Made by a program: the position numbers and the translations under genes. DNA of 64,000 nt, taken from Sweltsa coloradensis. Its lineage: Eukaryota; Arthropoda; Insecta; Plecoptera; Chloroperlidae. Under the pieces are notes generated by a model. That model searched no databases, was not told the origin of the DNA, and was given only the letters and a program-made list of their open reading frames with translations. Below are positions 58,298 through 64,000 of this stretch, in pieces. The stretch covers positions 1 through 64,000 of the forward strand of contig JAMZAV010000321.1 of the NCBI GenBank assembly GCA_024449915.1, read 5' to 3'. How positions within the stretch are numbered: the first letter of the stretch is position 1; every line of letters begins with the position of its first letter.

Positions 58298-58336
58298 AGT
58301 CGATAAAGAAGTTTCCCCTAAACTTCTTTATCGACT
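58298..58336. other. Perfect 17-bp hairpin
   Basis: AGTCGATAAAGAAGTTT (58298-58314), a five-base CCCCT loop, then its exact complement (58320-58336). GGTAGTAG words flank both sides. Confidence 0.9.
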
Positions 58337-58696
58337 CTGGTAGTAGTATGAATGCGCTGTAAAAGGAATGTCGCCTTTGAGTATGAAAGAGAAATATCTT
58401 TTACAAACACAAGCAAAAATTATCTGTGCTAGATCACAGAGTTCTTCCGTGTGCTAGATCCACGCTGAGCTAGCGTGAATGGAGTTGACAAAGTTATGTT
58501 GGGAAAACAATTTCGAGCTATCTGCATTCTTCCGTTGGAACCATTATACAAGTTCTGCGGCTACATTATGCAACCTCCACCTCCCCTGTCAAGCACTACC
58601 ACAGAAGCAACGTTTTAAGGTACCATATTGGCATTGCTTACTTTGGCTCAGGTCGGAATGCATATTTTAAATCATAGGCGTATTAGGCTGAACTAT

Positions 58697-59155
58697 CAGT
58701 CTAGGGCACGTTCCCCCTAAAAAGGAACTTTAAAAAGTTAAGTTACTTCTGCTTAAAAAGGAACTGTGACGTTCCTCGTTCCTCAAAAGGAACTTGTTCC
58801 TTTCACGTTTCTCATACCCACACTGATTTTAACAATAATAAATGTGAAATGAGTTAATTTATCATTACTCTTATTTTAAAGTTAGTCCCTGGCCATCTGA
58901 AGAGGGTGGCACCATTTTCGAAAACACAAGATGTCACATTGATATTTTTCATTCTGCAGTTTACGATATCAGGTACTGGAATTCGACGGGATTACGACGG
59001 CGAAAGGAATTTATAAAGGAACGTTATTCGTTCCAAGTTCCCACAAAATAGTAACTTTGACGTTCCAAGTTCCTGATCTAAAAAAAGGAACGCGTTCCCA
59101 CAAGAGTTCCTGAAAAAGGAACGCGTTACTAGGAACGCATTCCTCCCCAAGACTG
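58697..59155. mobile_element. hAT MITE, CAGTCTAGGG / CCCCAAGACTG termini
   Basis: Ends CAGTCTAGGGCACGTTCC and (inverted) CAGTCTTGGGGAGGAATGC, with the exact 8-bp TSD TGAACTAT at 58689-58696 and 59156-59163. Many GGAAC/GTTCC words near both ends resemble the GTAACGCGTTAC-rich hAT MITEs known in other animals. Confidence 0.9.
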
Positions 59156-59639
59156 TGAACTATAGAAGATGGTAGAGATGCACTGATGCCAATGCCGATA
59201 TTGTGTGTAGGGTCTATCGGCAGTTTCTGCAATGCCGATTCCATGATCTTAAAAATCCTGCCATTTTGATTTTACAATGTCTTTCAGAAGGAGAACATTT
59301 TTCAAGTCTAGTTTCTATTTAGTGCTGTAAGACAGCACCCTTAGCGGAGCATAGAGCACGAACGAGCACTGCCACCTGGCTGGGCGAGATGGGACATTAA
59401 ATAAAGCAATGGGGAAGTCCCTAACAAACAATTGCCTTCTTTTACAAGAAATGAGAGACTAAATCAAATTTTTCTGAAAGCAAGGTTCTGAAGGTTTGAT
59501 AATATTTATGTCTACATAACCTTATAAAACATCACTGTTTTGGCTTAGGCCAAACTCGTGTTGCAGCAATAGCCAACGATATTATGACTTCTATATTTAC
59601 AACTTAATAGTAGGCACCCCCGCCTCCAACCCCCTCCGG

Positions 59640-59935
59640 CCAAAGGAGTGCTCGGCCGACGTGCTTTTTCTTTCCGGGTTGTTAACCAATGGAACGACCT
59701 GCCGCCCGCTCTCAAAGACTGCTCAGTGAGACATTTCCCTTCAATGTGCAGGGAGCACTTATGGGAGAACCAACTGCATGTGCTAAATTAGTTAGTTTCA
59801 AGTGCTTCATCAAGGCTCTTCGCGGCACGAGATTTCCACAGATTTTGAGTGTTTTAGCAAGATATTTGCTAGCGTCGACGCCGTTTCTTGTTGTAAATTT
59901 AAACAAGAATAAACAATAATAATAATAATTGGAAT
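59640..59935 (+). pseudogene. Non-LTR retrotransposon 3' end
   Basis: 59654 onward reads GRRAFSFRVVNQWNDLPPAL, then KDCSVRHF. The FSxRVVxxWNxLP block is the usual C-terminus of LINE reverse transcriptase. The fragment runs out into an (AAT)n tail at about 59911-59930. Confidence 0.75.
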
Positions 59936-62229
59936 TATCAAAATTTTATTTAAGAATAGGGAACTGGCCTTGGTTTCAAATATATCTTACACGTATTTAG
60001 TAATTTGTACATTAAATTTAATAACATCGCAATTAAAATAAACTATAAAAAATAAATTTGTAGATTCTATGCATGTTCAAAGTTCCTGGGTTTTGACTTC
60101 CCGCACAAGACTTAAGTCCGCGCTTTTTGGTTGTGACGTTAACGTGAGGTGAGGAGGAGAAGCTGATTGGCAGAACTGCCAGCTCGTCACCTCGGCAAAC
60201 CTCACGATCACGTCAAGCCCACCTGCAATGGCGCATGGCCGTTTTTCGGCGCGAAGCCCGGTTCAAATTTTTCCTCGTTCACAGTTAACGCTAATAAAAG
60301 CCGGACGCATAAAAAACTTTACTGGTCGGTATTTGAGGTTATGAGTAGGGAAATATTTAAATTGGTAATGAAGGACAGTTCCCTATTGGCATCGGTAAAA
60401 AAGTGGTGTTGGTACATCCCTAGCAGATGTCATTCCCAGAGAGACTGTGTACACTCAAAATACATATTTATATTTCTGTGGACAAATGTTACTAAAATAT
60501 TGCCTACGTACCGTCATTAACTGCAACAATGCTAACTAACTACAACTAACTGCAGGACCATGCACATGATTAGTTTTTGTCAATTATTCTTGTTACCTCT
60601 CATGGGTTGATATCACACAATTAGATGTAGAGTTATTTTCAGTTTCACTAACGTAGGCATACGTTATTTGGCCCGGTCTGGGACTGGGGTAGAATTTGGC
60701 CCAGTGCATGGCTCTGCTGATTGGTAAAAGTTCCTGCTGTTAAAACAGGAACACATTACATTAAAAGTTAACCAGAAAGGAACACATTACTTCCAAAAGG
60801 TTACTTCTTAACATTTCATGCAATAGGGAACATCAAATTTACGTTTTACATTTTTATTATTAATTTATAGAACACAGTTAAATAATCTTCACAATTGAAA
60901 GAAATTAAAAATAAATAAATATGTGGTAACTACAGGTGAACAAAGTTATAGGGTTATAAGGTACGAACAGCTTTTTACGAAGTTTGCAGCATGCTCACCA
61001 CAGGCTGCTTCAAAATGGCCACTTTGTCACTCATATTTATTTCGACTGGTAAGCCTGGCCTAAGTATAGGCTTCAAAAATGACTGAACAAGGCTTTGACA
61101 AGGCTGACCCCATAAACCGTAAATGCCCTTTATGGTAGCTTTTGTAATGCAGCATTTCTTTTAATCTAGAAAACTTACAGGAGCTTGGTAAGCGGTCTGC
61201 TATAGCTTCCTTCGAGTCTGCACCCAACTGTGTACACCTCAATGACGTCACACTACGTTACGTGTTGTCGTTTAAAGGAGAAGCCAGATTCAAATTTTCT
61301 TTGTTAAATATTGACCGTAATACGAACCCAAAACATTTTTTAAAAATTTATTTTTTATTTTATTAACATATTCGAGTTCTGGAATGAAGGCTAGTTCCTT
61401 ATTGCATGCCTACACATACTTACTAGGAACACAAATGTAAAGAATAGACATGATCTAATTAACAATTATTATGAAATGTAAGAAAGAAGAAATCTGTTTT
61501 GTACATAAAAAAATATATATATACTATTTGTGTTTCCTTTTATCTTAAGCCATTTAGGCCTCATCATCACATATCTATACCCATGTAAACTAGTACTGTA
61601 TTTACTCGATTGCAGATCACACCAGCTTTCTTTTCGAAAAGCTGGTTTGCATGCAAATGAAGGTCGCACTTTTGTAATAAGTGGGATTGTGGGTTTCGGT
61701 AGACAAAATAATATCCTGAAATTGTGCTTAAAAAGTTCAAATAAATATAGAATTAAAAAATAAGGTGAGTAACCCCTCAACATTGCCCAAAGAGGTCCTA
61801 GGATGATGCCAAAATATTACACAGTTGGTAAAGTTTGTGCAGTGGTAGGCCTCCTATGTAATTTTATCATAACTTGGAATTCAATATCAGTAAATTTGTA
61901 TTATTGCATATTAAATGTGTCACTGTCAGTCACTATTGTATACTGCGTCGAGCAATCCTTTTAAGTTTTATTTGACACGACACAATGGTGGAGGTGCCGG
62001 GTCATAATTTATAAAATTTTACATGGGAATGTAGATTGCACCCCAGTTTTATGCCTTTCAATTTTCAATTCTATGACCTATGTAGGGCTACTATGTACAA
62101 TTGAGTAAATAGTACACACACACATAGCTACGCATGTTACTTTTAGACTGAGCATTGATGTGTACGTACTTCAAGGATGTGACATTCTAGTACAGTAGTA
62201 GGCCTACCTAGTTACCGAACTGTTATGTA
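59936..62229. other. Intergenic, nothing firm
   Basis: The 117-codon frame at 60167-60520 has no recognisable domain. Its segment with GGTTCAAATTTTTC through ATGAAGGACAGTTCCCTATTG loosely matches 61285-61405, suggesting a diverged dispersed repeat instead. GGAAC-type words at 60730-60830 recall the hAT MITE at 58697. Confidence 0.4.
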
Positions 62230-63668
62230 ATGAGTGAGACATAAAGGAAAAAAGAACATTTATTAAAATAATTATATACTTTATTATATAATATAACTTT
62301 TACTGCAGAAAAAATGAGGCCAGTGGTAAAAAGTATCAGTGATACATAAAACAATTGTTAAATAATAAATTGATTCGAGTAAATTTCCAGTCGACAATAC
62401 AATGCCAACAGACACCAAAGCAGTTACAATCACATTGCAGTTAATTACATTATTTTTCCTTTTTGCAATTGATCAACTTGGCTATTTGGTTCTTGGTCAC
62501 AGCTCTTTAAACTAATTGACATTTATAATAATCTGTAATATACTATTTATTTAATAATAAAATAAAATAAAGTAGAATAGAATTATAATACCTATGTCTT
62601 ATATAAACTATGAATATTCCACTTGCCAACCATTATACAATTTTTTTTTAGAGATTTCTTACGATTACAAATATATTATGGATGTCGTAATATTTCTGTA
62701 ATTCCATTGCATACTTAAGAGTGTAGTACACCTTGTATAATAGTGATTATGTACAAATGACTGAGACACGGTTTATCACCCAATGCCCTAGGTAACTTAT
62801 TTTCGTGAACAGATCCACATAAACCATAAGAGAATATTTGTTTAAAAGGTATGTTTCTTTAAGAAATACTGCACATATATGTTGAGACAGACAGTTCTTA
62901 TATCTGTGCACTTCCAAAATAAGGCATATATATTTAAGCATTTTACAAATTTTCACAGACATTTTACATTTACAATTTATAATAGGTAATAAATTTATTT
63001 TCATCATTAAGTCATTAGCATTGGATATTAATAAATTTTCTTAAGTTTTAATAATAAAAATACAATTCATTATTGACATACCGGTAGGCGTACTCTAGAC
63101 CACGTTTCGTGTTGATATTATAATCTGTATATAATATTTATCAACCATGCAACGTTATTTCATTATAATACGTGTGTGGTACACTGGCACAATTTTAGCA
63201 CCGACATTTCTTGCCATGTTATTTGTGTCCTTTCATAGCACAGAAGACAAATAGCGACAGAAATATATCAAAGGGGAAAGATTAAGAAGATTGAGGAGGA
63301 ATGTAAATATAAAGAAACCACACAAATATGCATACATCCATTGAAACATCCACATGTAGTAAAATTGTTCATAAAAGGAATCACATTTACCTTCCTTGCT
63401 TAGAACAGGGTACGAATGTTTATTGTATGTACTTAAATAATAATATATAATATGGTATGGTTACAAATGGAGCAAATGTGATGGTTTGCAAAATGACATG
63501 ATCACCTCATTTGCCATTACTTAGTGAATAGCCTACAATAAAGTTGTAATGCATTTTCCCATATTAAATACTAAGCTCTGGTTTGAAAGCACTTATAAGA
63601 AACTAGAGATAGTCTTTGTAGTATGCATCATTTAAAGTGGGCTGTTAGTGTTGGTTGAACCAGGAAGA
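62230..63668 (-). other. Probable 3' UTR of the right-edge gene
   Basis: AT-rich, with no reading frame of note and no clear transposon. Several minus-strand AATAAA signals occur (plus-strand TTTATT), for example near 62260 and 62995. Which one is used cannot be decided from sequence. The 3' boundary is a guess. Confidence 0.35.
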
Positions 63669-63779
63669 TCACATGAGGACTTGTTGCACAATGGCTGCCA
63701 CCACAATAGCAAACAGTGTGAAGCCACAAAGAATCATTAGGGCATACTGATGGTCTGTCATGGGCTTTTTGTCCACCGC
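63669..63779 (-). CDS. Terminal coding exon of an unidentified tail-anchored protein
   Basis: After a good acceptor (ttgttgcag|GCG) the exon reads AVDKKPMTDHQYALMILCGF, then TLFAIVVAAIVQQVLM and stop TGA at 63669-63671. It starts in phase 0, 37 codons including the stop. About 21 hydrophobic residues (YALMILCGFTLFAIVVAAIV) follow a basic/polar stretch and end four residues before the C-terminus, the layout of a C-terminal membrane anchor. The rest of the gene is right of the window. I do not recognise the family. The coding call rests on the splice acceptor, the clean hydrophobic composition and a long AT-rich region after the stop. Confidence 0.6.
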   Translation of the reverse strand, partial: AVDKKPMTDHQYALMILCGFTLFAIVVAAIVQQVLM

Positions 63780-64000
63780 CTGCAACAAAAAGATTATGAT
63801 AACACAGTGGTCAATAGCAAGACATTCATGGGGTCCGAGGGATGACGTGCTGCAATGTGACTGTACCGTATTGTACGTAAAGTGGTCACAATTTTAGCAT
63901 AGATCACAGTGAAACACATTCAAACCACCATTAGGAACACACACGCACAAGAAATAGCACATAACCGGCCAGAACCCAACACAGTGACCAGGAGGTCTGC

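Noticed and set aside
60167..60520. 117-codon open frame
   Set aside because: No recognisable domain or splice context, and part of it resembles another noncoding stretch at 61.3 kb.
1..64000. Bacterial-type features (operons, CRISPR, ribosome binding sites)
   Set aside because: The DNA is clearly eukaryotic, and no spaced direct-repeat array of CRISPR type is present.

Overview
The window is metazoan nuclear DNA: genes are split into small exons by kilobase-scale introns with GT-AG splice sites, coding density is very low, and transposon remains are everywhere. The TE mix (Helentron-like elements, hAT and TTAA-type elements, a pogo-like element, a Penelope-like element and several non-LTR retrotransposon tails) and the very frequent palindrome TAGGCCTA suggest an invertebrate or other non-mammalian animal. 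The species cannot be named from the sequence.

Only two host genes are supported. The main one is an AGFG (AGFG1/AGFG2, drongo-type) gene on the minus strand. Exon 1 (start codon and ArfGAP zinc finger) is at 45467-45630, and nine more coding exons follow leftward to 6792. All ten join in frame into 478 residues: an N-terminal ArfGAP zinc finger, then a Ser/Thr/Asn/Gly-rich tail with FG, DPF and NPF motifs. The last short coding exon was not found and is probably left of the window. At the right edge, 63669-63779 minus is the terminal coding exon of an unidentified gene whose protein ends in a hydrophobic tail anchor; a long AT-rich 3' UTR probably follows to about 62.2 kb.

Everything else is intronic or intergenic repeat. 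Left part (1-6.5 kb): a decayed LINE, a hAT-type MITE with an 8-bp target duplication, a large TTAA-flanked foldback split by another hAT MITE, and a third hAT MITE. AGFG introns (6.9-45.5 kb): a ~135/270-bp tandem array, Helentron-like copies, LINE tails, TTAA and Harbinger-type MITEs, a repeat with a tRNA-like module, several long foldbacks, a Penelope-like fragment split by a hAT element, a pogo-like element, and a Helentron-like copy split by a 1.8-kb hAT element that retains BED-finger transposase exons. Right part (45.6-62.2 kb): three consecutive copies of a second Helentron-like family, one more copy of the first, a foldback beside a tRNA-Thr-like sequence, a hAT MITE and a LINE tail.

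The most notable signal is a set of at least three element families with one shared plan. Each has a GC-rich 5' end (GGATGAGC, AAGCGAGC or AGACGAGTGAG), the inverse of that motif just inside the 3' end, then a short AACG(C)/(G)CGTT hairpin and a terminal CTAG that is followed by T at all nine copies with an intact end. The 5' and 3' inverted motifs change together between families. This matches the asymmetric terminal inverted repeats described for Helentron (Helitron2) elements.
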